A DNA stretch of 64,000 nt from Agapetus fuscipes (taxonomy: Eukaryota > Arthropoda > Insecta > Trichoptera > Glossosomatidae). A program made the position numbers and the translations under genes. The DNA lies in assembly GCA_951799405.1 (NCBI GenBank), contig OX637343.1, positions 17,028,524 through 17,092,523 of the forward strand, read 5' to 3'. This document shows positions 51,799-60,393 of the stretch, in pieces. A model generated the notes under the pieces. The model was given only the letters and a program-made list of their open reading frames with translations, made no database searches and was not told where the DNA came from. Numbering within the stretch: position 1 is the stretch's first letter; every line of letters starts with the position of its first letter.

Positions 51799-52315
51799 TG
51801 TTACGAAATTAGGGTTCAATTGTCTTCAAATTAAAAATACACAGGTCTTCTTCAATAGTTATTTATTTTTACACAGTTACAAAATTTATTTTCACACTAC
51901 TTTCTCGATTATTCCACTTGGTTTTGGTTCACTGATCAGATGACTTCGATGTGTTTGTAAGTCTCTACGATACTGGCCCGCTCTGCAGGCCATTCGCACC
52001 TTTATACTCTGCAGAGCAGTATGATCCAGAACTAAAGTCGCCAGACGGTTCCAGAGTAATTATTACTTCTCGATGTTTCACATACTACCTAGACACAACC
52101 AAAATCCTACCTACCAATGCAATACAGTATTCCTATAATTATAACAAATACCTACTTAGCCTAGAGAATTCTACACTTATACATAATTATCGATCTTACC
52201 TACCAATACTTTTGAGGATTCTTATAACTATAACTACCCATACTTATTTCAATATTTATATTTACATAACACTATAACTACCCATACTTATTTCAATATT
52301 TATATTTACATAACA
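51799..52315 (-). repeat. 3' LTR of Gypsy element 1
   Basis: Bounded by TGTTATG..CGTAACA in element sense. A TATA-like AGTATAAA lies on the minus strand at about 52001-52008 and an AATAAA at about 51862-51867, fitting the U3-R-U5 order. A purine run (GGTGGGGGGTAG, minus) adjoins it at 52316-52327 as the polypurine tract. Confidence 0.92.
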
Positions 52316-55300
52316 CTACCCCCCACCTAGACTGTTTCGTCCCGGAACAGTCTTGACTCTGTGTAGGTAGGGGCATGCTGATCCACGTCGACACCCTGTG
52401 GTCAGGAAGAAGTGGCAGTCCACGGATTTCTCCCCACTGGCTCTCGGCTGCGCTTGCTCGCAGCACACCATGACGCTGATGCCGACTCCCGAGAACACTG
52501 CTTCAATCATACTCCGGATTATCCGCCAGTCTCGATTAGCGCGGCCGCCACCCATCTTCGGTATTGCCAGACGCGCCTGCTGATCCTCCAACATGTAGTC
52601 ACGCAGCTCAACAAGGCCGTCCCACAATGCCTTGTAGTCCTCTTCCAGGTTGCTGGAATCCGGGACAACCAGGCAGTATGCTTGTTGACGCCCCTTCGGT
52701 AGTCTCAGAGCTCTTCCTTGCGGGCTGCTCGAGGGTTGCGGTTCTCCGAATTTGTATCGGAAGACCCGTGCAATTCCTCTAGACATATCTAGATCTTCCG
52801 GTACACTGCATGCCAGTGTGTGGTCCCTAGTGACCTCAAATAAGTCCTTGTGGACTTCTGTGGTCACTCCATGGCGAAACTTCTGCCCTGCCTTCGCGTT
52901 CTCCCAAAACGTCTCAAAGGCTGGTGATCTTTCGGATGCGACGCACTGTCGTACTTTTTGGGCTGGTTGGTCATCCTTATCGCCTAGGTATGGTGAGAGG
53001 CGATTGTAGTGCACGACCCTTGGTTTTCCGTTTGGTCTCTTTTTTATGCGGTAGACCACATCGTTGATGCGCTCCAAGATCTCGTACGGCCCGTCCCAGG
53101 AACGCTGAAGTTTCGGACAGTATCCTTGGCGCCTCTTGGGGTCAAAAAGCCACACCCAGTCACCAGCTTTGTACCCCATGCTGTCAGCTCTGGTGTCATA
53201 GCGCTCCTTCATTTGATCGCTGGCTTCCCCGATGTTCATGCGGACCTGATCATGGATGTCATCCAGCCTCCTGCGAAGGTCTGTCACATAGTCTTCTCCG
53301 GCTAGGTCTTCACCTGGTTTGCAGCCAAATTTGAGATCACAAGGAAGTCGCATTTCTCGCCCAAACAGTATGCTGCTGGGAGTCTTCTTCGTCGTTTCCT
53401 GAACAGCCGACCGGTAAGCCAATAAGAACAAAGGCAGATGTCGGTCCCAGTCCCGCTGATGGCTGGACACTACTTTGGCTAAGTACCTCCCCACGGTACG
53501 GTTCATCCTTTCCACCATTCCATCAGACTGTGGATGTAGCGCAGTGGTCCTGGTCTTGTAGATCCCTAGCCGCTCACACATTTGCTGGAAGATAGCAGCT
53601 TCAAAGTTCCTTCCCTGATCAGAATGTAATTCCAGGGGTACGCCAAACCTGCTGATAAATTCGGTAACTAGAACTTCAGTCACGGTTACGGCCTCTTGGT
53701 TAGGGATTGAGTAAGCTTCCACCCACTTGCTGAAGTAATCCATCACCACCATGATGTACTTGTTACCCTTCTCAGTTGTAGGAAATGGGCCAGCTATGTC
53801 GATGGCAATTCTTTCAAAGGGGCTGCCAACATTGTACTGACGCATTGGTGCTCGCTTTTTCCTTTGCGGTCCATTGGCCGATGCACAGGTTACACATTTT
53901 CGGCACCAATCTTTGACGTCCTCGCTGCAGTAGATCCAGTAAAATCGCTCTTTCACTTTCTCCAGCGTTTTCTTAACGCCTAGATGTCCTCCAGAAGTTC
54001 CTCCATGAAGCAGTCCAAGGATTTCCGGTACTCGGCTCCTCGGAACGAGGGTTTGCTTCCTTCTAAGTGTGCCATCTTCCTTCTCGATCTTTCGTTTTAG
54101 AAGCCCTCCTTCTATCACTATGGATCCCCATTGAGCCCAATAAGCCTTGACAGTTGGTGATAAGGGGGCGAGTTTTTCCCAGGTTGGCCTTTTTCCTTCT
54201 CGCGCCCATTCCATCACATACTTCAAGTCCGGATCATTCAGTTGGTCTTGGGCCAATTTTTCATCTTGCCAGTCCTCATCTTCGGTGGTCGTCCTTTGGA
54301 CAATTGCTACCTTGTCCTCCATCTTGCTGCAATGTTTGCAGTCACTGGCGCATGGTCGTCTGGATAATGCATCCGCATTTCGATGAAGCGTGCCAGGTCT
54401 ATGTTCGGAGTCATAATCATACTCCTGGAGCCTTTCAATCCATCTAGCCACTTGCCCTTCTGGGTTTTTGAATTTCAGAAGCCAAACCAGTGCAGCATGA
54501 TCAGTCCGTAGTGTGAATTTTCTCCCGTACAAGTATTTGCGGAAGTGTTCCACTGATTTTATCACGGCAAGAAGCTCTCGTCTGGTCACGCAATAATTTC
54601 GTTCTGGCTTGGAAAGCACTTTACTGAAGTAACCCAGAACAGTCTCATGCCCATCCTGTATTTGGGAAAGGACGCCTCCTATCCCCACATTACTAGCGTC
54701 GGTATCCAGGATGAACTTTCCATCTTTTCGTGGGTAGCTCAAGATGGGGGCACTTGTTAATCTTCCCTTAAGCTCTTCAAATGCTTGTGCGCAGGAATCA
54801 CTCCAATGGAAGCGAGTGTTTTCTTCCGTAAGCTTGGTGAGCGGTTTTGCAATGTCCGCAAATCTTGGCACAAACCTCCTGTAATAAGTGCACAGCCCCA
54901 GGAAACTCCTAGTTTCATGTTTGTCCTTCAGCACGGGCCAGTCTCTTACTGCCTTGATTTTGGCAGGGTCAACTTCAACTCCACGTTGAGAAACTATGTG
55001 TCCCAGGTAATTTACTTGTTTCTTGAACAGGTTACACTTTTTCGGGTTGAGCTTCAGTCCAGCGTCTTGTAGTCGCCCGAAAACTTGCTCCAGATTTCTC
55101 AACTGATGGTTGAAGTCCTTTCCCAGGATGATTATGTCATCCAAGTATACCAGGCAGGTTTCCCATGACAGTCCTCGCAGCACATTCTCCATCAGCCTTT
55201 CAAACGTGGCGGGGGCATTGCATAAGCCAAATGGCATCACGGTGAACTGCCAAAGTCCAGATCCAGTCGAGAATGCAGTTTTCTCCTTATCTTTGGCATC

Positions 55301-56578
55301 CAATTCAACTTGCCAGTAGCCACTTTTCAGGTCCAATGTGGAAAAAATGGTGCATCCTGCCAATGTGTCCAAGGTGTCGTCAATCCTTGGCAGAGGGTAA
55401 CTATCCTTTTTCGTAACATCGTTGAGCAGTCTGTAGTCCACACAAAATCTCGTGGTACCATCCTTCTTTTTCACCAGTACCACCGGGGATGTCCAAGGGC
55501 TACTTGATGGTTCTATGATGCCATCCTTGCTCATGTCTTTGATGATCTTGTCAGCTTCTTCCCGCTTTGCAAAGGGTAGTCTTCTTGGAGCCTGTTTTAT
55601 TGGTCTCGCTTCTCCGGTGTCTATGCTATGTCGCACTACCTTGGTTCTTCCCAGACGGCCATTAGAGTCCTCGAAAATGTTCTGGTAGCGGCAGATCAAA
55701 CTCTTCACTCTCCGTTTGTTTTCCTCGGTTAGACCTTGGGAAGCGTCGTGGACCAGGGCTTCCAATTGTGTTGACAATTTGTTTCCTTCGCATGACATGT
55801 TTGTCATCTGTTGCACAATGGAAGTTATCCTCTCACATCTGCCCAAAACAAAACCTTCATTCATTTTAACTGGGTAGCTGTTCACATTCATGATCTTGAC
55901 AGGAATGGTCTCCTTTGCGCGAATCACTGTTCTTGCCACCATGACTCCTTTGTTAACATTGTCCATGTTCTCCGGTTCTATCATACAGATTTGGTCATTT
56001 GTACTACTGGAATCCAGGCGGGCACTCACTATCATCTCGGATCGCCCCTTCACTTCGGTATTCTTGGCTAGGATAACACGTGCAGCCAGTTCTTTCCGTC
56101 TTTGCAGGATGACTTCTTCATTTCCAATTTTAATGGACCCTTTCTTTAAATTTAAACTGCACCCAAATCTGTCCAGTATGTCCATTCCCAATATAACGTC
56201 TTCTTCAATGTTGGCCACCAACGTCCGATGATCAAAAGTGGTGCTGCCAATTTGGAAGGTGGCAATCGTCTCCCCATACACCTGTGCTGACTCTCCCGTG
56301 GCGGTGTGCAGAGACCACTTTGTTGGTGCAATCTGCTTACCTCGTGCCACTATGTCGCGTCTCAGAATTGTCCTGGTTGCTCCCGTGTCCACCAGTAGTT
56401 CACGAGTTACTCCATCTATTATGCCATTGATAAAAATGCTGCTGGCTTTTCCTCTCACGGTTGCGACAGTAGCAGCAGATTTCAGGGCCTCTCCAGCGTG
56501 GGTCAACGGTTGCCCCTTCCCATTAACCCTTTCTAGTTTTCCGCAGCCTGTTTTCTGGGTTTCTGAGGCTTGGGACAC
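52316..56578 (-). CDS. pol: Gypsy pol: protease, RT, RNase H, integrase, macrodomain, CCCH finger
   Basis: 1420 codons, no break. Protease: LLVDTGATRT (Asp64) and GMDILDRFGC (131-140). RT: CVDYRLLNDVTKKDSYPLPR (379-398), FSTLDLKSGYWQVEL (412-426) and catalytic YLDD (478-481). RNase H: Asp625/627, Glu668 and Asp693. Integrase: zinc-binding His858/865 and Cys895/898, then Asp927, Asp987 and Glu1023 with the proper 35-residue gap. A GPY/F-like WDGPYEI follows at 1161. Residues 1238-1373 match the TARG1/OARD1 macrodomain plan, and 1388-1406 form a CCCH finger. In the parent element pol makes cDNA in particles and integrates it in the nucleus. It overlaps gag by 46 bp in the -1 frame, so the Met at its start is probably not used: a Gag-Pol fusion by frameshift is more likely. 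No other pol of this kind is in the window except its sibling at 62210. Confidence 0.95.
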   Translation of the reverse strand: MSQASETQKTGCGKLERVNGKGQPLTHAGEALKSAATVATVRGKASSIFINGIIDGVTRELLVDTGATRTILRRDIVARGKQIAPTKWSLHTATGESAQVYGETIATFQIGSTTFDHRTLVANIEEDVILGMDILDRFGCSLNLKKGSIKIGNEEVILQRRKELAARVILAKNTEVKGRSEMIVSARLDSSSTNDQICMIEPENMDNVNKGVMVARTVIRAKETIPVKIMNVNSYPVKMNEGFVLGRCERITSIVQQMTNMSCEGNKLSTQLEALVHDASQGLTEENKRRVKSLICRYQNIFEDSNGRLGRTKVVRHSIDTGEARPIKQAPRRLPFAKREEADKIIKDMSKDGIIEPSSSPWTSPVVLVKKKDGTTRFCVDYRLLNDVTKKDSYPLPRIDDTLDTLAGCTIFSTLDLKSGYWQVELDAKDKEKTAFSTGSGLWQFTVMPFGLCNAPATFERLMENVLRGLSWETCLVYLDDIIILGKDFNHQLRNLEQVFGRLQDAGLKLNPKKCNLFKKQVNYLGHIVSQRGVEVDPAKIKAVRDWPVLKDKHETRSFLGLCTYYRRFVPRFADIAKPLTKLTEENTRFHWSDSCAQAFEELKGRLTSAPILSYPRKDGKFILDTDASNVGIGGVLSQIQDGHETVLGYFSKVLSKPERNYCVTRRELLAVIKSVEHFRKYLYGRKFTLRTDHAALVWLLKFKNPEGQVARWIERLQEYDYDSEHRPGTLHRNADALSRRPCASDCKHCSKMEDKVAIVQRTTTEDEDWQDEKLAQDQLNDPDLKYVMEWAREGKRPTWEKLAPLSPTVKAYWAQWGSIVIEGGLLKRKIEKEDGTLRRKQTLVPRSRVPEILGLLHGGTSGGHLGVKKTLEKVKERFYWIYCSEDVKDWCRKCVTCASANGPQRKKRAPMRQYNVGSPFERIAIDIAGPFPTTEKGNKYIMVVMDYFSKWVEAYSIPNQEAVTVTEVLVTEFISRFGVPLELHSDQGRNFEAAIFQQMCERLGIYKTRTTALHPQSDGMVERMNRTVGRYLAKVVSSHQRDWDRHLPLFLLAYRSAVQETTKKTPSSILFGREMRLPCDLKFGCKPGEDLAGEDYVTDLRRRLDDIHDQVRMNIGEASDQMKERYDTRADSMGYKAGDWVWLFDPKRRQGYCPKLQRSWDGPYEILERINDVVYRIKKRPNGKPRVVHYNRLSPYLGDKDDQPAQKVRQCVASERSPAFETFWENAKAGQKFRHGVTTEVHKDLFEVTRDHTLACSVPEDLDMSRGIARVFRYKFGEPQPSSSPQGRALRLPKGRQQAYCLVVPDSSNLEEDYKALWDGLVELRDYMLEDQQARLAIPKMGGGRANRDWRIIRSMIEAVFSGVGISVMVCCEQAQPRASGEKSVDCHFFLTTGCRRGSACPYLHRVKTVPGRNSLGGG
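52361..52417 (-). other. CCCH zinc finger at the pol C-terminus
   Basis: Cys1388-x7-Cys1396-x5-Cys1402-x3-His1406, exactly the C-x7/8-C-x5-C-x3-H spacing of RNA-binding CCCH fingers. It lies 15 residues after the macrodomain and 14 before the stop. Confidence 0.8.
52460..52867 (-). other. Macrodomain-like region of pol (residues 1238-1373)
   Basis: Visible blocks in order: VHKDLFEVT (cf. the GDLF strand), ACSVPEDLDMSRGIARVF (the acidic turn and glycine helix start that contacts ADP-ribose in TARG1-type macrodomains), RYKFGEP, AYCLVVP, a helix ALWDGLVELRDYM, ARLAIPKMGGGRANRDW (the SMPRIGCGL-type loop), and IIRSMIEAVFSGVGISVMV. Every secondary-structure block of TARG1 is in place. By eye, the positions of the TARG1 catalytic Lys and Asp are not kept (a V-P pair and an Ala/Asn), so binding without hydrolysis is possible. 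Confidence 0.75.
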
Positions 56579-57960
56579 TTGGTGCTAAGGTGGCCCAGCT
56601 GTCCGCAGTTCCAGCAGCGTGGGTCTCGTCTTCGAGGTCTCAGACGTTCCAGCACTTTTTCAATTAGCTCCTCGGTTGTAGGTAGCTTGACCTCCTCTGC
56701 CTCGACTGCACGAACCCTGGCGTGGCCCCTGATGGACTGTTTGACAGCCTCAAACTCGAGAGCTTGGCTGAGCGCCTCGTTCAAAGCCTTGGGATGGGCC
56801 AGTTTTACGGCTTGTTGCGTCTCCCATTCCCGCAATCCATTTAGGAACTTGTCCACTGCCAAGCTCTCACAGATGTCGTCGGAGGCTGTCGGGTAAGCGT
56901 CTCGTACCAGGCGGGCGATGTCCATTTCAAACTCCTGGAGGCTCTCGTTGGGCTTCTGCACCCTTGTGTTCAGCTGCGACTTGTACAGCTGCTCCAGGCA
57001 CTTGTGGCCATAGCGCATATCCAAGCGCTGCTTCAGCTGCCCAAAGTCACCACGGTTGTCCAGGGGTATGGCCTGCAGAACCCTGAGAGCGTCTCCTCGG
57101 AGCGACAGGCTGAGAACCGAAGCCTTCTTCTGCTGGCTCCAGGCTCCCATCATGGCAGCCGTCTCAAAGAGGGTCAAGTATTCCTCCCACGACGTCTTCC
57201 CGTCGAAGGTTGGGAGGTTGTGCTTGGCTAGGGAAGGGTCATCATCCCCTCTTGTGATCCTGGTTGGAGTTGAGCATCCCTGGTCGGTCTCGTCGTGAAG
57301 GCCGCCTTTGGGGGAGATTCTGGTGGACTCCATCTGGCACTTGTCAGCCAGCTCGGCACGCAGACGGTCTTCCAGGTTTGACATCCGAGTCTCCATTTCC
57401 CCCTTCAGGGCCGAGAGGTTGGTTGTCATCTTCTCCTCTATTTCTCCTTTCAGGGTTGTGAGACTATCCGCTATCTCCGCCTTCAGGGTCCTGGCGTTGT
57501 CAGCCATCTCCGCCTTCAGGTCTTCCCTCAGGGTCTTGGAATTGTCAGCCATTTTCTCCTCCAGGGTCCTGGCGTTGTCAGCCATCTTCTCCTCCAGGGT
57601 CTTGGCGTTGTCAGCCATCTTCTCCTCCAGCCCGGTCAGGTCCTCCTTCAGGGTCTTGGCGTTGTCAGCCATCTTCTCCTCCAGCCCGGTCAGGTCCTCC
57701 TTCACGGTCTTGGCGTTGTCAGCCATCTCAGTCTTCAGTCCTGTCAGGTTACTGTTGATGCTGATATTTAGCTCGTCCAAGGCGCGGTCCCCTCCAGACG
57801 CCATGACAAAATATGCCGGGTCTTCGCCTGACTGTTCCAAGGCCTCTATGAGGCGTGCTTGTAAGGCTGCCTTTCCTCCTGAGGTCTCCAGGTCCCTCTC
57901 CAGAAGCTCATTTTTAAGCTCAGTGACTTTGAGGTCCTTGACGTTCACTTTAGTTGCCAT
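56533..57960 (-). CDS. gag: Gypsy gag with SAP domain and zinc knuckle
   Basis: 475 codons; Met at 57960 is the first in frame after the leader. Residues 8-42 (VKDLKVTELKNELLERDLET) match a SAP motif, a DNA-binding helix pair. Residues 65-205 are a coiled coil built of repeated EEKMADNAKTL blocks, expanded at the DNA level (57480-57740). Residues 245-410 are the capsid-like retrotransposon gag core (TFDGKTSWEEYLTLFE, FLNGLREWETQQAVKLAHP). Cys449-x2-Cys452-x4-His457-x4-Cys462 is a CCHC knuckle for RNA. The protein forms the particle that packages element RNA. The stop TAG at 56533-56535 lies inside the start of pol. SAP-bearing gags are known from arthropod Gypsy elements. Confidence 0.92.
   Translation of the reverse strand: MATKVNVKDLKVTELKNELLERDLETSGGKAALQARLIEALEQSGEDPAYFVMASGGDRALDELNISINSNLTGLKTEMADNAKTVKEDLTGLEEKMADNAKTLKEDLTGLEEKMADNAKTLEEKMADNARTLEEKMADNSKTLREDLKAEMADNARTLKAEIADSLTTLKGEIEEKMTTNLSALKGEMETRMSNLEDRLRAELADKCQMESTRISPKGGLHDETDQGCSTPTRITRGDDDPSLAKHNLPTFDGKTSWEEYLTLFETAAMMGAWSQQKKASVLSLSLRGDALRVLQAIPLDNRGDFGQLKQRLDMRYGHKCLEQLYKSQLNTRVQKPNESLQEFEMDIARLVRDAYPTASDDICESLAVDKFLNGLREWETQQAVKLAHPKALNEALSQALEFEAVKQSIRGHARVRAVEAEEVKLPTTEELIEKVLERLRPRRRDPRCWNCGQLGHLSTKCPKPQKPRKQAAEN
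57480..57740 (-). repeat. In-frame minisatellite in gag
   Basis: 54-bp and 33-bp units (GTTGTCAGCCATCTTCTCCT on plus) repeat with codon phase kept, giving variable numbers of coiled-coil heptads. Confidence 0.85.
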
Positions 57961-58628
57961 TTTTTTTTCAAAATTTACGTCAAAACAAAAATATTTTCAA
58001 ATTTATTTAATACAAGTTTTGAGTTTTATATATATAGCTGTTTTGAATACGTACTTTAGCAAAAATAATAATTTGTCTGATTACACTGATTGGTAGGTAG
58101 GTACTGTCTTTTAATATTTATTTTTAATTCACCAATATTTTTAACATAATAATGTCTGATAGTACATAATTATTTATTTCGTCTCAAGTCTTTCAAACAC
58201 ACAGGTAGGTACTTAATGTAAATTCACACACTTGTAAACAAAGGATAGTTATTCAAAAACTTTTTCTCGATGAATCTGGAACGTTCTTTTGTAATATTTT
58301 TCAAGATTTTTATTTATTTATTTTATTTTTTTAATCACACACAATAATAAAAAAACTATGGTCCAATTTGATGACTTTCTCAATGCGGTAAAATAGTCAT
58401 TATGTTATGTCCAGAATTATGTTCCATATGATGTTCCAGAATTTATAAGCAACTTGCTTTTGCGTCTTTTCTTTTAACAAAAATTTATTTAAACACTTGT
58501 TTTCACAAAAGTCAGTTCACACAAAGTTCAATTTGAATAAAGTTAATTTTAACACTATTTAATTTATTTAATTTATTTTTAGACAGAAGATCTTAATTTT
58601 TCTTGACAATTCCGCACCTGACGCCAAT
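57961..58628 (-). other. Gypsy 5' leader with primer-binding site
   Basis: AT-rich leader between the 5' LTR and gag. Two bases from the LTR the minus strand reads TGGCGTCAGGTGCGG, complementary to a tRNA 3' end of the form ..CACCTGACGCCA. The CCTGAC acceptor stem suggests a Leu- or Ser-type tRNA; not certain. Confidence 0.65.
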
Positions 58629-59145
58629 TGTTACGAAATTAGGGTTCAATTGTCTTCAAATTAAAAATACACAGGTCTTCTTCAATAGTTATTTATTTTT
58701 ACACAGTTACAAAATTTATTTTCACACTACTTTCTCGATTATTCCACTTGGTTTTGGTTCACTGATCAGATGACTTCGATGTGTTTGTAAGTCTCTACGA
58801 TACTGGCCCGCTCTGCAGGCCATTCGCACCTTTATACTCTGCAGAGCAGTATGATCCAGAACTAAAGTCGCCAGACGGTTCCAGAGTAATTATTACTTCT
58901 CGATGTTTCACATACTACCTAGACACAACCAAAATCCTACCTACCAATGCAATACAGTATTCCTATAATTATAACAAATACCTACTTAGCCTAGAGAATT
59001 CTACACTTATACATAATTATCGATCTTACCTACCAATACTTTTGAGGATTCTTATAACTATAACTACCCATACTTATTTCAATATTTATATTTACATAAC
59101 ACTATAACTACCCATACTTATTTCAATATTTATATTTACATAACA
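58629..59145 (-). repeat. 5' LTR of Gypsy element 1
   Basis: Same 517 bp as 51799-52315 over every stretch I compared. In element sense this is the promoter copy (TATA-like on minus near 58831-58838). Confidence 0.92.
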
Positions 59146-59400
59146 GTATCTTAAATACAACCTACTCCAGTTACGCACACCAGCAAAGTATGTGCCTAGG
59201 CACATGTACACAAAAACTCATACTACGTAACAATACAATCATTTTTAATGAAAATTCATTGTGTCTTTAATAGAACCTACTCCACTTACGCACACCAGCA
59301 AACTATGTGCCTAGGCACATGTACACAAAAACTCATACTTCTTAACAATACGATCATTTTTAATGAAAATTCATTTCATCCTGAATACTACAGTTAAAAC
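59146..59400. repeat. 115-bp tandem repeat, two units
   Basis: ACCTACTCCAGTTACGCACA at about 59160 and ACCTACTCCACTTACGCACA at about 59275; each unit ends CATTTTTAATGAAAATTCAT. A third, split unit is at 51429-51505 plus 51772-51798 on the other side of the Gypsy element. 59401-59631 has no named feature. Confidence 0.85.
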
Positions 59401-59631
59401 GCATTTCCGTGCGATGTATTTTCCAGCTTAAATAATATTTTAATCAATTCGTTTGTTATCGGAACAAAATTATTATATTTCACGTTGGCTTATCGCAAAT
59501 TTATAATTTGTCGATAAAATTCATTATTCGCTGTGATTACATCTAAATTCACGATTTAAATGTTTAAACGTGCTTGACGTTTTTGTCGGGTGTGGTCAAA
59601 GCATAATATTGATTATTTAATATAAAAATAA

Positions 59632-59844
59632 AGAGCAATAACTCAAAAAAAAAGAATGTTGGGAAATCACGTTTGAAGTTCAGACAACCAGTACAACTTG
59701 TATGGGATGAAAAAGGCGACCGATGTTTTATCTCGGTCATATTCGTCCAAATTGAACGGCTGTCGCATTCTACCTATTCTTCTCGCATTGTTCTTGCGTT
59801 TCATTACAAAATCTCGATTTTCCCAATTTTTGAGTTATTGCTCT
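59632..59844. mobile_element. MITE with AGAGCAATAACTCAAAAA ends
   Basis: Left AGAGCAATAACTCAAAAA and right TTTTTGAGTTATTGCTCT are exact inverted repeats, with looser pairing (GGGAAATC and GATTTTCCC) further in. 213 bp, no transposase. Confidence 0.65.
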
Positions 59845-59884
59845 GTATTATTAAGCGTGCGATATATCGGCCAGTAAAAAAAAC

Positions 59885-60262
59885 CACTGAACAAATTTCA
59901 GTCTGTTCTGAATGCGGCCGCAAGACTGATCTTCGGGATGTCCAAATTCTTTCACATCACTCCGCTGTTGAAAGAACTACATTGGCTTCGTTTTCCTGAG
60001 AGGGTCGTCTACTTTGTGTTTTTGATAGTATTTAAAAGCCTAAACTCTATGGCTCCGTCCTTCTTTTTTTGATCTGTGGCTCCGTCATATCTGGCAGACA
60101 TGTTTTCCCTCGTTTAGGTGAGTGTGAGGGGGCGGGGAATGGCGATGTCAGGTTAACGCAGCCTCGCCGTAAAATACGCACTAATTTTGGGGATCGCGCT
60201 TTCGCGATTGCGGGGCCGGCGCAGTGGAACAGACTGCCACCCGGAGTGACCACCCATACTGT
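59885..60262 (+). mobile_element. CR1/L2-like LINE 3' fragment, frame-broken
   Basis: FQSVLNAAARLIFGMSKFFH, TPLLKELHWLRFPERVVYF, then, after a duplication (CTCCGTCC..TTTTTTTGATCTGTGG) and frameshifts, NFGDRAFAIAGPAQWNRLPP and GVT. It stops where retroposon C begins (GTGACCACCCATACTG). Confidence 0.8.
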
Positions 60263-60330
60263 AAAAAATGATTCACTTTGCAAATGTCACCCCTAAGGGT
60301 AGGTCGTCGAAAGTTGTAGGGCTTACTGGG
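60248..60330 (+). mobile_element. Retroposon C fragment fused to the LINE end
   Basis: GACCACCCATACTGTAAAAA, GATTCACTTTGCAAATGTCA and TCGTCGAAAGTTGTAGGGCT; the GTGACC join is shared by both elements. Confidence 0.6.
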
Positions 60331-60384
60331 ATTAAAGATAAAATAAAATATACAAAGAAATGCAAAATAAAAATAAAAACAAAA

Positions 60385-60393
60385 TAAAAAATC
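60385..60393 (-). terminator. Pol III terminator of the initiator tRNA gene
   Basis: The minus strand reads GATTTTTTA directly after the tRNA 3' end; a T run of four or more ends Pol III transcripts. Confidence 0.85.

Larger units (their letters stand above)
51799..59145 (-). mobile_element. Complete Gypsy-type (Ty3) LTR retrotransposon with a pol macrodomain
   Basis: 7347 bp: two 517-bp LTRs (51799-52315 and 58629-59145), one gag and one pol ORF, both open. The flanks GTAT (51795-51798) and GTAT (59146-59149) form the target duplication. The LTRs look identical where I compared them, including a shared 108-codon chance frame, so insertion was recent. Gene order gag, PR, RT, RNase H, IN is that of Ty3/Gypsy (Metaviridae); there is no envelope-like ORF. 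Unusual cargo follows the integrase (see pol). It landed in a 115-bp tandem repeat. Confidence 0.95.

Noticed and set aside
51951..52277. 108-codon frame in the LTR, also at 58781-59107
   Set aside because: Antisense to the element, inside the LTR, and broken in the LTR of element 2.
54147..57298. Plus-strand open frames opposite gag and pol
   Set aside because: Antisense shadows of a long constrained reading frame.
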